This document shows positions 1 through 8,620 of a stretch of 64,000 bases of DNA, one piece after another; position 1 is the first letter of the stretch, and each line of letters opens with the position of its first letter. Origin of the DNA: CALCEB01 sp035531475. GTDB lineage: Bacteria > Acidobacteriota > Terriglobia > UBA7540. The notes under the pieces were generated by a model that saw only the letters and a list, made by a program, of their open reading frames with translations, made no database searches and was not told where the DNA came from. The DNA is taken from the NCBI GenBank assembly GCA_035531475.1, contig DATKST010000063.1:1-64000 (forward strand), in the 5' to 3' direction. Made by a program: the position numbers and the translations under genes.

Positions 1-118
1 CATGAACAACAAGATCAAGATGGTGAGCCATCGTTCCTTCGGCTTCCGCACCGTGAAGAACTTCACGGCCGCCATCTATCATTGCTGCGCGCATCTTCCG
101 CTACCGGAGGAATGCTAA
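1..118 (+). CDS. ISL3-like transposase, C-terminal fragment cut by the window edge
   Basis: The frame is open from the window edge to TAA at 116-118. The visible residues include NNKIKMVSHRSFGFRTVKNF followed by AIYHCCAHLPLPEEC. This matches the C-terminus of ISL3-family transposases, which typically read NNK.K....YGFR......ALYH....LPEPE. Only the last 38 or so residues are in view, so catalytic residues cannot be checked. A likely terminal repeat starts right after the stop codon. The family call rests on the C-terminal motif alone. Confidence 0.7.
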   Translation, partial: MNNKIKMVSHRSFGFRTVKNFTAAIYHCCAHLPLPEEC

Positions 119-330
119 TCACACTTTTGGGAGACGAACCACAATTCTCTGCCTGGCGCGTATGCCTGCATGATGGCGTCCACGTCCTTGGCCCGGACCG
201 CCGCCGCAAAGCGCTGTTCGAGGCCGCGGATTTCTTGCTCGTCCTTGCTGGTAGCGCCGGCGGCTGGCGCTGCCGCGGTCAGGCCCACGATTAACAACCC
301 CGCAAGGATCCAAGCTCTCGAAGTTCTCAT
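115..330 (-). pseudogene. SnoaL/DUF4440-like secreted protein, truncated by the IS
   Basis: Starting at ATG 330 (AAGGA about 8 nt upstream), the frame encodes a signal peptide (MRTSRAWILAGLLIVGLTAA) and then KDEQEIRGLEQRFAAAVRAKDVDAIMQAYAPG. This is the first helix pair of the NTF2-like SnoaL/DUF4440 fold. After PGRELW the sequence is IS-derived and reaches a TAG at 115-117. Such proteins are normally about 150 residues, so more than half is missing. The remainder presumably lies beyond the other end of the IS, outside the window. Its original function is unknown. Confidence 0.65.
119..140. mobile_element. Probable right terminal inverted repeat of the ISL3-like element
   Basis: Read inward on the minus strand, 140 to 119 starts GGTTCGTCTCCCAAAAGTG. 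This resembles ISL3-type ends (GG.TC.TC..CAAA..GTG). It lies directly after the transposase stop and directly before the point where the SnoaL-like reading frame loses its family resemblance. The left end and the target duplication are outside the window, so the boundary is inferred. Confidence 0.5.
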
Positions 331-426
331 GGTGCACATCCTTGTTCTGTGATTTGACCAGCGAGGGCCCTGTTGGCCGTCTATCGTACAACTCCACACT
401 TCGGTGCGCAAGGATCGCAAAGCCAG

Positions 427-475
427 GGTAGTGGTACATTTTCGCTGCTGTAGCGGCGCTCTCTGACCGCCGAAC
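427..475. repeat. Family C dispersed repeat (TGTAGCGGCG type)
   Basis: The 32 bases 427-458, starting GGTAGTGGTACATTTTCGC, recur exactly at 39908-39939. The core TGTAGCGGCG...CCGCC palindrome is shared with copies near 10557, 33411, 37028 and 55379. This copy lacks the closing CGCTACA arm, so it is probably truncated. Confidence 0.7.
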
Positions 476-516
476 TTTATTCTTCAACTTTGCCTTGACA
501 GCCCGTTCACAGCCGG

Positions 517-636
517 CACCCCTCACCTGCCGCTTCGCGGTACCCTCTCCCCGCTTGCGGGGAGAGGGTGAATAGCAACCGAGTGAATTGGGCGGCATCT
601 CCCCCTCTACCCGCCTGCGGGGAGAGGGGGGAGGGG
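517..636. repeat. Two family A palindromes in tandem
   Basis: Both contain the core CTCTCCCCGC-TT-GCGGGGAGAG or a close variant (the second reads CTCTACCCGC-CT-GCGGGGAGAG). Each can form a long GC hairpin. The same core occurs at 13341, 13400, 30339, 37644 and 43953. It behaves like a REP element. Confidence 0.75.
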
Positions 637-1186
637 AAACGGGACGACCCCGCCAAAGACATCAGGATATCCACCCTAGCTGAACGGTATTGGCTCTGGC
701 CAGAGAGGTGCGGATCAACCAACTTTTCGCTAACAATCCCTTTGAGCCGCTTGGCAAGAAGGCGTCCGAAGAAGGTGGAAAAATTTGCTCGGCTTCGGCA
801 GCTTTTTCCGTTCCGCCAGACGTCAAACTTTCCTAATTCAATAACATTGTGGCGATAAGTGGAAATATAAGAACGGTTTGCATGACTACCTTGCGAAAAG
901 GCTTACTTTGGAGAGGGCCTTGCACATATGAATGCATGGACGCAGACGTGAAGGAAAGGAATTCAGGAAGGCCTGACCATTGGTTTGGTTGATTTTGCTA
1001 TGAAGCGTCTGGGGAAATCTTTTTAATTTATCGACTCCGCTGGCGAAGGCGAGCGCATCCAATGGACCTGTTCGCACCCAATCGCGGAGCTCTTCACCGG
1101 CACGGAAGATATTTGCTTGTCACTTATCACCCGTCACTTCAAGGCTGCCGGGTTGCGGTGATGCCGCGCGGCAAGAGGAAATTTCA

Positions 1187-1600
1187 GTGTACTTGAGGTA
1201 CATCCCGTTTCCGCTTCTGATGCTTCTCGGCTGTCTCACGTTGGTGTGGGCGGTTCAACCGGCCCGCCGGTCTCCACAAGGGCAACAACTTCAGCCGGAT
1301 CAGAAGAGCGGCGAGTCAGCAGCCCCAACCCAAACGGCTGGATTATCCTGGACTGGGGTGGTGAGCGACAGCAATTGCAGAGCCAAGCACAGCACGGCGA
1401 GCGACGAGGCCGCGCATTGTGTTTCCCAGTGCGTCGCAAGGGGAGCGAAGTACGTCCTGGTTTCGAGCGGCAACGTTTTCCAGGTGATCCCACAAGACCA
1501 GCTTGCCGACTACGCCGGGAAATCTGTAACCGTTCAAGGATCGCTCCGGGGTGACACCATCACCGTCACAACAGTTTCCCCTGTACAGCAGCGGAAGTAA
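1187..1600 (+). CDS. Secreted DUF5818-like protein
   Basis: A 137-residue protein starting at GTG 1187, chosen because AGAGGAAA lies 7 nt upstream. The next in-frame start, ATG 1220, would cut into the signal sequence. Residues 1-23 form a signal peptide and residues 25-50 a low-complexity linker. From about residue 54 it reads WTGVVSDSNCRAKH, then HCVSQCVARGAKYVLV, and ends in a small beta-rich region (GKSVTVQGSLRGDTITV). The three cysteines and the GAKYVLV/GDTITV pattern fit DUF5818, a family of small exported proteins common in Acidobacteriota, as far as I recall. Function is unknown. The gene stands alone. Confidence 0.65.
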   Translation: MYLRYIPFPLLMLLGCLTLVWAVQPARRSPQGQQLQPDQKSGESAAPTQTAGLSWTGVVSDSNCRAKHSTASDEAAHCVSQCVARGAKYVLVSSGNVFQVIPQDQLADYAGKSVTVQGSLRGDTITVTTVSPVQQRK

Positions 1601-2038
1601 CCGCCGCGAACCATAGGGGCAGGGATGAAGCCACGGGCCGTCTAATCCAGCCATGACCGCGGCTCGTGGCAGATTCCCATTAGCGGGTCTATTCCGTGAG
1701 GCACCTGCCTTCCAATATTCCCCTCGAACCTCCGCACCGAACCCCGCACCGTTACAACCCATTCTAAATCCCTCTCACGGAAGACCCGCTCTCAAGGGCT
1801 CCGCGCCCGAGCATGGTTTCACCGCTCCGGTCTTCCGTCCCGGCTCGTTTTTCTGTCGCGCTCGATGCTTCCATCAGCCGATTTCTATAGCCTCTCACCG
1901 CCTGTCTCCCGTCCAGACAGCGGGCATTGCTACCGGGAAAAAAGGAACAAATCCTGCAGGTTGAACCGCTGGACATCGGCAATCGAAATGAATAGACTCT
2001 TTAGTGGAGATCGAAACTCATCAAGTCGGGGGTGTTTT
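1601..2038. other. Intergenic region with a stem-loop
   Basis: No gene is supported here. An inverted repeat at 1630-1640 and 1660-1670 (GCCACGGGCCG / CGGCTCGTGGC, one mismatch) could terminate transcription of the upstream secreted-protein gene, although no U-tract follows. The remainder presumably carries the promoter of the LysW-like gene, which I could not locate. Confidence 0.4.
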
Positions 2039-2218
2039 ATGGCCCAGTGCCCGGAATGCGAAGCCGCAATCGATCTGGAGCAAGACCAATTGGAAGAAGG
2101 ACAGATCGTGGACTGCCCAGAGTGCGGCGTGGAACTGGAGGTCATCAGTATCGATCCACTCGAACTGAATGCCATTGCGGATGATGATGAAGAGGATGAG
2201 GAAGATGAGGAATGGTAG
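2039..2218 (+). CDS. lysW: LysW-like amino-group carrier protein with atypical C-terminus
   Basis: A 59-residue acidic protein. It has CPEC at residues 4-7 and again at 26-29, then GVELEVISIDPLEL, the hallmark of LysW, the carrier that holds aminoadipate or glutamate during lysine and arginine synthesis in Thermus and archaea. Characterised LysW proteins end in EDWGE, and the terminal glutamate is the attachment site. Here the tail is EEDEEDEEW, with tryptophan last. It may therefore be a non-carrier paralogue or a small zinc-ribbon protein. The start ATG follows a G-rich site (CGGGGGT) by 6 nt. No LysX or LysZ gene is nearby. The next gene overlaps it by 14 nt. Confidence 0.75.
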   Translation: MAQCPECEAAIDLEQDQLEEGQIVDCPECGVELEVISIDPLELNAIADDDEEDEEDEEW

Positions 2219-2630
2219 TTGGCCTTCGGGCGCCAGGGTCTCCGGCAACCTGGAAAACGGGCGCACAAATTTGATAAGGCTTTGCGGGGCGGGCGGCGCA
2301 GCCTTGGTAGCATTGCTATTTCTACCCGCACTCCTTGCCGCCAAGAAGAAACCACCAGTCCTGCGCAGCATCTCCGGAGAAGTGATGAATGCCGCCAGCA
2401 ATGGCGTGGACGGCGCCACGGTGGAGTTGACCGACCTCCAAACCAACAAGACACTCGCCAGCTACACGCTGAATGGCGGCCATTACTCCTTCGACGGACT
2501 CGATCCCCACCATGATTACCAGGTCCAGGCCAAGTTCCAAAACAAGATATCCCGCGTCCGCACCGTCAGCTCCGTCAGTCCGTTCAATCAGGTCGTGATT
2601 AATCTGACTTTGGCTCCCGCCAAGCCCTGA
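2205..2630 (+). CDS. Secreted carboxypeptidase-regulatory-like beta-sandwich protein
   Basis: Starting at ATG 2205, inside the lysW-like gene, gives 141 residues. Upstream ATGs in the same frame lie deeper in lysW and are less likely. Residues 22-46 form a signal peptide or anchor (GAGGAALVALLFLPALLAA). The rest is one domain: SISGEVMNAASNGVDGATVELTDL, TLNGGHYSFDGLDPHHDYQVQA, VVINLTLAP. This is the CarboxypepD_reg-like or Cna-B-like fold, usually found in adhesins and TonB-linked proteins but here on its own. The 14-nt overlap suggests coupled translation with the LysW-like protein. Function is unknown. Confidence 0.65.
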   Translation: MRNGSWPSGARVSGNLENGRTNLIRLCGAGGAALVALLFLPALLAAKKKPPVLRSISGEVMNAASNGVDGATVELTDLQTNKTLASYTLNGGHYSFDGLDPHHDYQVQAKFQNKISRVRTVSSVSPFNQVVINLTLAPAKP

Positions 2631-2737
2631 ATCCAATTCCAGAAAAAATGGGTTGCTGGCGCGCTCGCTGCCCAGACCGTAAGAATCTCATTTGCTTCCG
2701 CAAACAACCGGCCTCCCGCTACGGACCATTCGCCGTT

Positions 2738-3979
2738 TCATACAATCTTGAATCTTAGCTGACGCCGCCCGACCCTGAATGTCACTACGGGATTGCCCCG
2801 GTAATTTTGGGGGTCGAATTCCCAGGTGGGGTCTGTAAGGCGCTCCCAACGCGGGGGATCATGGTCTCCGACACTGATGTAGACGGCGCCCTCTTTGATC
2901 TTGCGGGTCGCTTCGGACTTTGACTCTGCAAGCCCGTGCAAGGCAAGAAAGTAAGGTAACTTGGAAGGCACGAAGTCGGTTAGTGATTGAACGGGAACAT
3001 CTGCAATGCCTTTTCGCTGGAATTGCAATTCGAAGTCCTGCCGCGCCGCCGCTGCGGCTTCCGTGCCGTGAAAGTCCTCCACAATCTTGGTGGCCAGCGC
3101 CTTCTTCAACTCCAGCGGATGCTGGCTGCCCGCACGCACGGCCTCCCGAATCGCCTCAATTTCAGGTGCAGTCTTATCCGTCAGCAGCAGGTAATACCGC
3201 CACATCAATTCGTCCGAAATGGACATCACTTTGCCGAACATTTCCGCAGGCGGCTCGCTGATGCCCACGTAATTGCCCAGCGACTTGGACATTTTCTGCA
3301 CGCCGTCAAGTCCTTCCAGCAGCGGCATGGTCAAGATCACCTGTGGCGGCTGGCCGTATTCCTGTTGCAGGTCGCGGCCCACCAATAAATTAAATTTCTG
3401 GTCGGTGCCGCCCAGCTCCACGTCCGCTTCCAGCGCCACCGAGTCATAACCCTGCGAAAGCGGATAGAGCAGCTCGTGGATGGCAATGGGGCGTTGCTCC
3501 TTCATGCGTTTTGAGAAATCGTCGCGCTCCAACATGCGCGCCACGGTGTACTTGGAGCCCAGCGTGATCCAGTCGCGCCCGCTCAGCGCGTCGAGCCAGC
3601 GGCTATTGAAATCAATCACCGTTTTAGCGGGATCGAGGATTTTGAACACCTGGGTCTTGTAGGTCTCGGCGTTGGCAGCCACCTCCTCCGGGGTCATGGG
3701 CTTGCGCGTGACGGAGCGGCCCGAGGGATCGCCGATCAGTCCTGTGAAATCACCGATCAGGAAAATGGCCGTGTGCCCGAGGTCCTGAAAGTGTTTGAGC
3801 TTGCGGATCAGCACCGTGTGCCCCAGGTGAATGTCCGGCGCGGTGGGATCAAATCCCGCTTTCACCTTCAGCGGCTTGCCGGTGGTGGCGGAGCGTTCAA
3901 GCTTGGCGCGCAATTCTTCCACGCGGATCACTTCTTCCGCGCCCTTTATGAGATACGCCAATTGTTGGTCAAGGGTCAT
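2738..3979 (-). CDS. tyrS: Tyrosyl-tRNA synthetase
   Basis: Charges tRNA-Tyr with tyrosine in the cytoplasm. The 413-residue product has the class I signatures HLGH (residues 51-54) and KMSKS (229-233), with GGTDQKFN in the Rossmann domain and an S4-like RNA-binding domain at the C-terminus (about 343-413). KMSKS rather than KFGKT places it with the TyrZ-type enzymes. I chose ATG 3979 because GGAG lies 7 nt upstream; the longer frame would start at a TTG two codons earlier. It is last in a minus-strand run after purM and purN, separated from purN by a repeat. Confidence 0.95.
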   Translation of the reverse strand: MTLDQQLAYLIKGAEEVIRVEELRAKLERSATTGKPLKVKAGFDPTAPDIHLGHTVLIRKLKHFQDLGHTAIFLIGDFTGLIGDPSGRSVTRKPMTPEEVAANAETYKTQVFKILDPAKTVIDFNSRWLDALSGRDWITLGSKYTVARMLERDDFSKRMKEQRPIAIHELLYPLSQGYDSVALEADVELGGTDQKFNLLVGRDLQQEYGQPPQVILTMPLLEGLDGVQKMSKSLGNYVGISEPPAEMFGKVMSISDELMWRYYLLLTDKTAPEIEAIREAVRAGSQHPLELKKALATKIVEDFHGTEAAAAARQDFELQFQRKGIADVPVQSLTDFVPSKLPYFLALHGLAESKSEATRKIKEGAVYISVGDHDPPRWERLTDPTWEFDPQNYRGNPVVTFRVGRRQLRFKIV

Positions 3980-4023
3980 CTTCAAACTCCATAGTCGCCA
4001 CCTGGGATGCTTCTCGCGCCGGG

Positions 4024-4075
4024 CTAGGGGCGGGCCTCGTGCCCGCCCGTGGGCGACCCCAAGGGGTTGTCCCTA
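4024..4075. repeat. Family B dispersed repeat (GGGGCGGGC...GCCCGCCC type)
   Basis: Contains AGGGGCGGGCCTCGTGCCCG and ends GTTGTCCCTAC. The same GTAGGGGCG...CGCCCCTAC pattern recurs at 8818, 18857, 23262, 24567 and 41156. It lies between tyrS and purN and can fold into a hairpin. Confidence 0.65.
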
Positions 4076-4107
4076 CAAGATATCCCCTTTTCTGAACTGT
4101 ATTGGGG

Positions 4108-4710
4108 CTAGGGGCGAATCCTCACCCGGCGGCCTGCGATCTCAATGCGGTCTTCCAGCATCAGGCAGATGGCCTCGGTATAAATGCGATGTTCCTCGGC
4201 AAGAATACGCGCGGAGAGCGTCTCCACCGCGTCCTCATCAAGCACCGGAACGACCGCTTGGCAAACGATGGGACCCGTATCCACGCCTTCATCCACAATG
4301 TGAACGGTACAGCCGGTGAACTTCACGCCGTATTCGAGCGCCTGCTTTTGCGCGTTGGCGCCGGGAAAGGCCGGAAGCAGAGCGGGATGAATATTCAGAA
4401 TGCGGCCCGGAAAGTCACGAATCAGCGTGGGCCCGAGCACGCGCATGAACCCGGCAAGGCAGACCAGGTCCACTTCGCTCGCCCGGAGCGCGCCCGCCAG
4501 TTCCTGGTCAAACGCATCGCGATCCTTTCCACGCGAGGGAATGCAAAGCGCCTTCAGGCCCATTTCGCGGGCGCGGGCAAGGCCCGGAGCCTCCTCGCGG
4601 TTGGCAATAACAATGGCAATGCGCGCGGGAATCCTTCCCGCCTGAACGTTGCGGGCAATTACCTCAAAATTAGAGCCTCGGCCAGATAACAGGATGCCAA
4701 GATTCTTCAT
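4108..4710 (-). CDS. purN: Phosphoribosylglycinamide formyltransferase
   Basis: Transfers a formyl group from 10-formyltetrahydrofolate to GAR, the third step of purine synthesis. The 200-residue protein has the N-terminal nucleotide loop LLSGRGSNF and the catalytic set N106, H108 (NIHPALLPAFPG) and D144 (DEGVDTGPI), all present. Length is normal for PurN. The start ATG overlaps the purM stop by 4 nt (ATGA), so the pair is translationally coupled, as in many bacteria. Confidence 0.95.
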   Translation of the reverse strand: MKNLGILLSGRGSNFEVIARNVQAGRIPARIAIVIANREEAPGLARAREMGLKALCIPSRGKDRDAFDQELAGALRASEVDLVCLAGFMRVLGPTLIRDFPGRILNIHPALLPAFPGANAQKQALEYGVKFTGCTVHIVDEGVDTGPIVCQAVVPVLDEDAVETLSARILAEEHRIYTEAICLMLEDRIEIAGRRVRIRP

Positions 4711-5756
4711 GCCCGGTCATCCCCATGCGCGCCGGCCCGCGCGTAGCGGACGATTCCGCGTCCTCGCCTGACCCGGCCCACCCGGTAGAATTTCTCCCGG
4801 CGCTTTCTTAATGCCGCCGTCACGCTCTCCGCGTCTTTCTCCGCCACCACCAGCAACATGCCAATCCCCATATTAAAGGTGCGGAGCATCTCTTCTTCGG
4901 GCACTTCACCGGTCCGGGCGATCAACTCAAAAACCGGCAACACCGGCCAGCTTCCCAGAAGAATTTCCGCGCCGCAGCCCTTCGGCAAAATGCGCGGCAG
5001 ATTCTCCGTAATGCCGCCGCCGGTGACGTGCGCCAGGCCCTTCAACCATCCTTCTGCCAGCAGCGGCTTCAGCGCGCGCAGGTAGGAGCGGTGCGGTGCC
5101 AGCAGCTCCTCGCCCAGCGTCCTGCCCAACTCCGCCACCCACGCCCCCAATTTCATTTTCGCTTTTTCAAGCAGCACACGGCGCGCCAGCGAATAGCCGT
5201 TGGTGTGCAATCCCAGCGATGGCAAGCCGAAAATCAAATCTCCGAGGCGGATGCCGCGCCCATCGATCATGCGGTCACGAGACACGGCACCGACGATGCA
5301 GCCAGCAAGATCATATTCATGGGCAGGATAAAAGCCCGGCATTTCTGCGGTCTCGCCGCCGATCAGCGCGCATCCTGCTTGCTTGCACGCCCCAGCCAAG
5401 CCGGTCACAATTTCCCGCACCACTCCCGGCCGCAATTTTCCGCTGGCCACGTAATCCAGAAAAAATAAAGGCTCGGCGCCGTGCACCGCAATGTCATTCA
5501 CGCAATGGTTCACCAAATCGCGTCCTACCCCGGCGTGCCCGCCCAACTCAAACGCAATTTTCAGCTTGGTGCCCACACCGTCCATGCTGGCCACCAGCAC
5601 GCTGTCCGGCGCAAGGCCTTCGAGCGAGAAGAATCCGCCAAATGCGCCTACATCCTTCAGCACCCGGCCGTTGAATGTGCGGCGGACAATCTTCCTGATT
5701 TCAGATTTGGCGCGGGTGGCGGCGTCAATATCGACACCCGCATCACGGTATCGCAT
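4707..5756 (-). CDS. purM: Phosphoribosylformylglycinamidine cyclo-ligase (AIR synthetase)
   Basis: Converts FGAM to AIR with ATP, the fifth step of purine synthesis. Landmarks are DVGAFGGFF, MDGVGTKLKIA, GGETAEMPGFY, GLHTNGYSLAR, HVTGGGITENLPR and FNMGIGM, covering the whole AIRS fold. ATG 5756 gives 349 residues, close to the usual 345. The frame stays open upstream only to a TTG at 5819. No strong ribosome site precedes ATG 5756. It is coupled to purN by a 4-nt overlap. Confidence 0.95.
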   Translation of the reverse strand: MRYRDAGVDIDAATRAKSEIRKIVRRTFNGRVLKDVGAFGGFFSLEGLAPDSVLVASMDGVGTKLKIAFELGGHAGVGRDLVNHCVNDIAVHGAEPLFFLDYVASGKLRPGVVREIVTGLAGACKQAGCALIGGETAEMPGFYPAHEYDLAGCIVGAVSRDRMIDGRGIRLGDLIFGLPSLGLHTNGYSLARRVLLEKAKMKLGAWVAELGRTLGEELLAPHRSYLRALKPLLAEGWLKGLAHVTGGGITENLPRILPKGCGAEILLGSWPVLPVFELIARTGEVPEEEMLRTFNMGIGMLLVVAEKDAESVTAALRKRREKFYRVGRVRRGRGIVRYARAGAHGDDRA

Positions 5757-6327
5757 ATATACGTTTGGAACCTGAAATGTTCGGGATGCGAAACCAATGG
5801 AGAAGTATCCCGCGCTCAATCGACACAGTTGAAACCGTACCCTTCCGGTCTTTGAACAGGGCTTCGTGAATTATCCAGATCTGACTGTTCTAAACCTTGT
5901 TGTACCCCGTCCTGTCCATCCCCAGGAACTGTCAGAAACCGGTCTTATTGATTCTAAAGGACTATCTTCTCTGGTTAACATAACTTAGGGTTCGTTCCGT
6001 AAATTTTGTTGTTCGCCCCCCTTGCGTCGCCGGGCGGCTTACCCAGCGGCAGGCCCATTCTAGCAGGAGCGATTGAGACAAGGGGGACAAATGAGACACA
6101 AATCCGGCGCACCTCTGCGTCCAGCAAAAGATATGACTAAAGGTTAACCCCCCAAGGAGGGGGCAGGCTCGAGGCGGCGGAGGGGCGAGGGTCGCTTGCG
6201 GCACGGGCGAGGGGGCAATGGAAAGTTGACTCATCGCGCGGTGAAGGATTGACGGTCTTCGCCTCGAAGACACCCAGCAGATGCTTCGCTCCGCACAGCA
6301 TGCCAAACAGAGGGGACCGTCGCCCTG
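5757..6327. other. Gene-free stretch between purM and lepB, with repeats
   Basis: No coding region is supported. Positions 5984-6003 hold a minus-strand copy of the family E core (CTTAGGGTTCGTTCCGTAAA). At 6146-6165 there is a short CCCCCC/GGGGG palindrome, and a G-rich stretch follows to 6215. The purM promoter should lie in 5760-5980 on the minus strand; no clear consensus was found. Confidence 0.45.
5984..6008 (-). repeat. Family E repeat, partial copy
   Basis: The reverse complement reads TTTACGGAACGAACCCTAAG, which is also present at 28850-28869. Only this core is conserved; the following GAGTGTATGAAAAC part of the long copies is absent here. Confidence 0.65.
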
Positions 6328-7182
6328 CTAAAAAACCATTCCTTCGCGAGACCAGCGCGTCCTGGAGAAAAAGTTCCAGAGGATCGAGCCATCAAATCTT
6401 AAACGTCCCGCGATGTCGTCATCCGTCCAGTCGCGCGTGGGCGCGTTGTAGGACCAATAAACGAACAGCGGCTCGCCCACAATATTCTGGAGCGGCACAA
6501 AACCCCAGAAGCGGCTATCGAGTGAGTTGTCCCGGTTGTCTCCCATGGCGAAGACGTAACCCTGCGGCACGTGCAGGCCATCCGGCTGGATGTAATCCGG
6601 CATGTCGCGAGCCCAGCCCGGGTCCAATCCCCAGGCAGCGGGAAGGCGGTCAATCTCATCGATGGGCGGCGGAAAATTATCCCGCAACGGGAAGATGGAA
6701 GCGTAAGCAAAATGGGCGTAGGGTTCGTTCAGCGGCTTGCCGTTCAGGAAGACTTTCTTGTTCACAACCTTGATCACGTCCCCGCCCACAGCAATTGTCC
6801 GCTTCACAAACATCACGGACGGGTTCCGCGGGTAGCGGAAGGCAATGATATCTCCCCGGTGAATCCGGCGCAGCTCAGGAAACCGCAAAGTGGTATAAGG
6901 AATGCGCGGACCATAGAGCAGCTTGTTCAGGAAGACGTGGTCGCCGATCAGAATGGTGTTCTCCATGGAACCGGTGGGGATCACCGTGGCCTCGGCCACA
7001 AAGGTGCGAATGCAAAGCACGCCCACAATCACGATGAGCAGCGACCGCAGCGTCTCCCACGCGCCGTCGTGGCCGTTGCGCCCACGGTGGATGGGCGGCT
7101 GTTCCGCCGGCGCGCCGGAAGGATTCTCCTGGGGCTGGGATTGAATTTCCTGGGGGATTTCGACGGGTTCCATTTCGCTCAC
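6328..7182 (-). CDS. lepB: Signal peptidase I
   Basis: Membrane serine protease that removes signal peptides from exported proteins. Of 284 residues, 1-40 form a Pro/Gln-rich cytoplasmic tail and about 45-64 one membrane segment. PTGSMENT carries the nucleophile S72, FVKRTIAVGGD the general base K127, and GDNRDNS (214-220) is box E. The start is GTG 7182, 7 nt after the purF stop; ATG 7173 is an alternative. A single N-terminal membrane span is usual outside the enterobacteria. Its position after purF suggests co-transcription rather than a shared pathway. Confidence 0.95.
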   Translation of the reverse strand: MSEMEPVEIPQEIQSQPQENPSGAPAEQPPIHRGRNGHDGAWETLRSLLIVIVGVLCIRTFVAEATVIPTGSMENTILIGDHVFLNKLLYGPRIPYTTLRFPELRRIHRGDIIAFRYPRNPSVMFVKRTIAVGGDVIKVVNKKVFLNGKPLNEPYAHFAYASIFPLRDNFPPPIDEIDRLPAAWGLDPGWARDMPDYIQPDGLHVPQGYVFAMGDNRDNSLDSRFWGFVPLQNIVGEPLFVYWSYNAPTRDWTDDDIAGRLRFDGSILWNFFSRTRWSREGMVF

Positions 7183-7189
7183 TTTCGGT

Positions 7190-8620
7190 CTACTCCCGGT
7201 TGCGCAGCGCCAGCAGCGGCTCCTGAACGTGGGTGGGATAGTTCCCCGTATAGCACGCGAGGCAATAGCGGCCTTGCGAGTCCTCCACTGCCTGCCGCAA
7301 ACCCTTCAGCGATAAATAACCCAGCGTATCGGCGCCAATATATTGCCGGATCTCTTCCAGACTGTGGCTGGATGCGATCAACTCGTCCTTGGTGGGCGTA
7401 TCAATGCCATAAAAGCAGGGGGAAATCGTGGGTGGGCAACTGATCCTCAGATGCACTTCCTGCGCTCCGGCTTCCCGTACGATGCGCACAATCTTCCGGC
7501 TGGTTGTGCCGCGGATGATTGAGTCATCGACCAAAACTACGCGGCGCCCTTCGATCAACCCCCGCACCGGGTTCAACTTCATCTTCACGCCCAAGTCACG
7601 GATCGCCTGGCTCGGTTCAATAAAAGTGCGCCCAACGTAATGGTTGCGCACCAAGGCGATGCGCAGCGGAATGCCGGATTCCTCTGCGAAGCCGAAGGCG
7701 GCGGGGACTCCGGAGTCCGGCACCGGCACCACCAAGTCGGCCTCCACCGGATGCTCGCGTGCCAGCAGCCGCCCCAGCATTTCACGGCTGGCATGCACCG
7801 GGCGGCCAAACACCAAGCTGTCTGGCCGGGAAAAATACACGTGCTCGAAGATACATTGCGCGGGTTGGGCGGGCGGAGCAAAGCGCAGCGAGGTCAGGCC
7901 GCGGTCATCCAGAATCACCATTTCCCCGGGCTCCACATCCCGCACATACGTGGCGTTGATCAGGTCAAAGGCACAAGTCTCTGAGGCCATCACCCAAGCG
8001 CCATCCAGCTTGCCCAGTGCCAGCGGCCGGAAGCCGCGCGGATCGCGGATGCCGTAAATGGTGTCCTTCACCAGCACCACCAGCGAATAGGCGCCTTCCA
8101 CGCGGTCCAGTGCGTCAGCAAGGGATTCCGGAATGCCGCTGTGCTTGGAGCGCGCAAAGAAGTGCAGGATCACTTCCGTGTCGCTGGTTGATTGGAAAAT
8201 GTCGCCGCGGCTTTCCAGGTCGCGCCGGATGGTGGAGGCGTTCACCAGGTTGCCATTGTGGGCCAGCGCCACCTGCCCCTTCTGGCAGCTCACCATGAGC
8301 GGCTGAGCGTTTCCCAAGTCCGTGTCGCCCGCCGTGGAATAGCGTGTGTGGCCAATGGCGATCGAACCCGGCAGTCCTTGCAGCACCTCACCGCTGAACA
8401 CATCATTCACCAGCCCCATGCCGCGGTGGCACACCACCGATTCTCCGTTGTAAACGGCGATTCCAGCGCTTTCCTGGCCGCGATGTTGCATCGCAAACAG
8501 CCCCAGATGCGCCAGTTTGGCCGCTTCCGGATGGCCGTGAACGGCGAACACGCCACATTCGTCGTGGAACTTGTCGTCAGTGAGATCGCAATTTAGGGTC
8601 AGGTCAAGGCTAGGAAGCAA
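7190..8620 (-). CDS. purF: Amidophosphoribosyltransferase
   Basis: First committed step of purine synthesis: PRPP plus glutamine to phosphoribosylamine. The N-terminal nucleophile cysteine lies in HDECGVFAVHG, after a propeptide of about 20 residues that is normally removed. MQHRGQESAGIA and GHTRYSTAG belong to the glutaminase domain. VVLVDDSIIRGTT is the PRPP-binding loop of the transferase domain. There is no ATG upstream of the cysteine. I chose TTG 8620 because GGAG sits 8 nt ahead; TTG 8647 is the alternative. Together with purM and purN it makes a partial purine cluster, with lepB and tyrS interleaved. Confidence 0.93.
   Translation of the reverse strand: MLPSLDLTLNCDLTDDKFHDECGVFAVHGHPEAAKLAHLGLFAMQHRGQESAGIAVYNGESVVCHRGMGLVNDVFSGEVLQGLPGSIAIGHTRYSTAGDTDLGNAQPLMVSCQKGQVALAHNGNLVNASTIRRDLESRGDIFQSTSDTEVILHFFARSKHSGIPESLADALDRVEGAYSLVVLVKDTIYGIRDPRGFRPLALGKLDGAWVMASETCAFDLINATYVRDVEPGEMVILDDRGLTSLRFAPPAQPAQCIFEHVYFSRPDSLVFGRPVHASREMLGRLLAREHPVEADLVVPVPDSGVPAAFGFAEESGIPLRIALVRNHYVGRTFIEPSQAIRDLGVKMKLNPVRGLIEGRRVVLVDDSIIRGTTSRKIVRIVREAGAQEVHLRISCPPTISPCFYGIDTPTKDELIASSHSLEEIRQYIGADTLGYLSLKGLRQAVEDSQGRYCLACYTGNYPTHVQEPLLALRNRE

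Larger units (their letters stand above)
331..1186. other. Gene-free stretch with palindromic repeats
   Basis: No convincing gene on either strand. The left half holds a family C repeat (427-475) and two family A palindromes (517-571 and 599-636). The right half (640-1186) is less GC-rich and has no clear coding signal or RNA. At 1117-1137 there are closely spaced GTCACTT-like words, also seen at 60218-60311. Confidence 0.5.

Noticed and set aside
507..858. Short open frames on both strands at 507-858 containing PSPLSPQAGRG or PPLPACGERGEG
   Set aside because: These residues are the translation of family A palindromes and recur wherever the repeat does.
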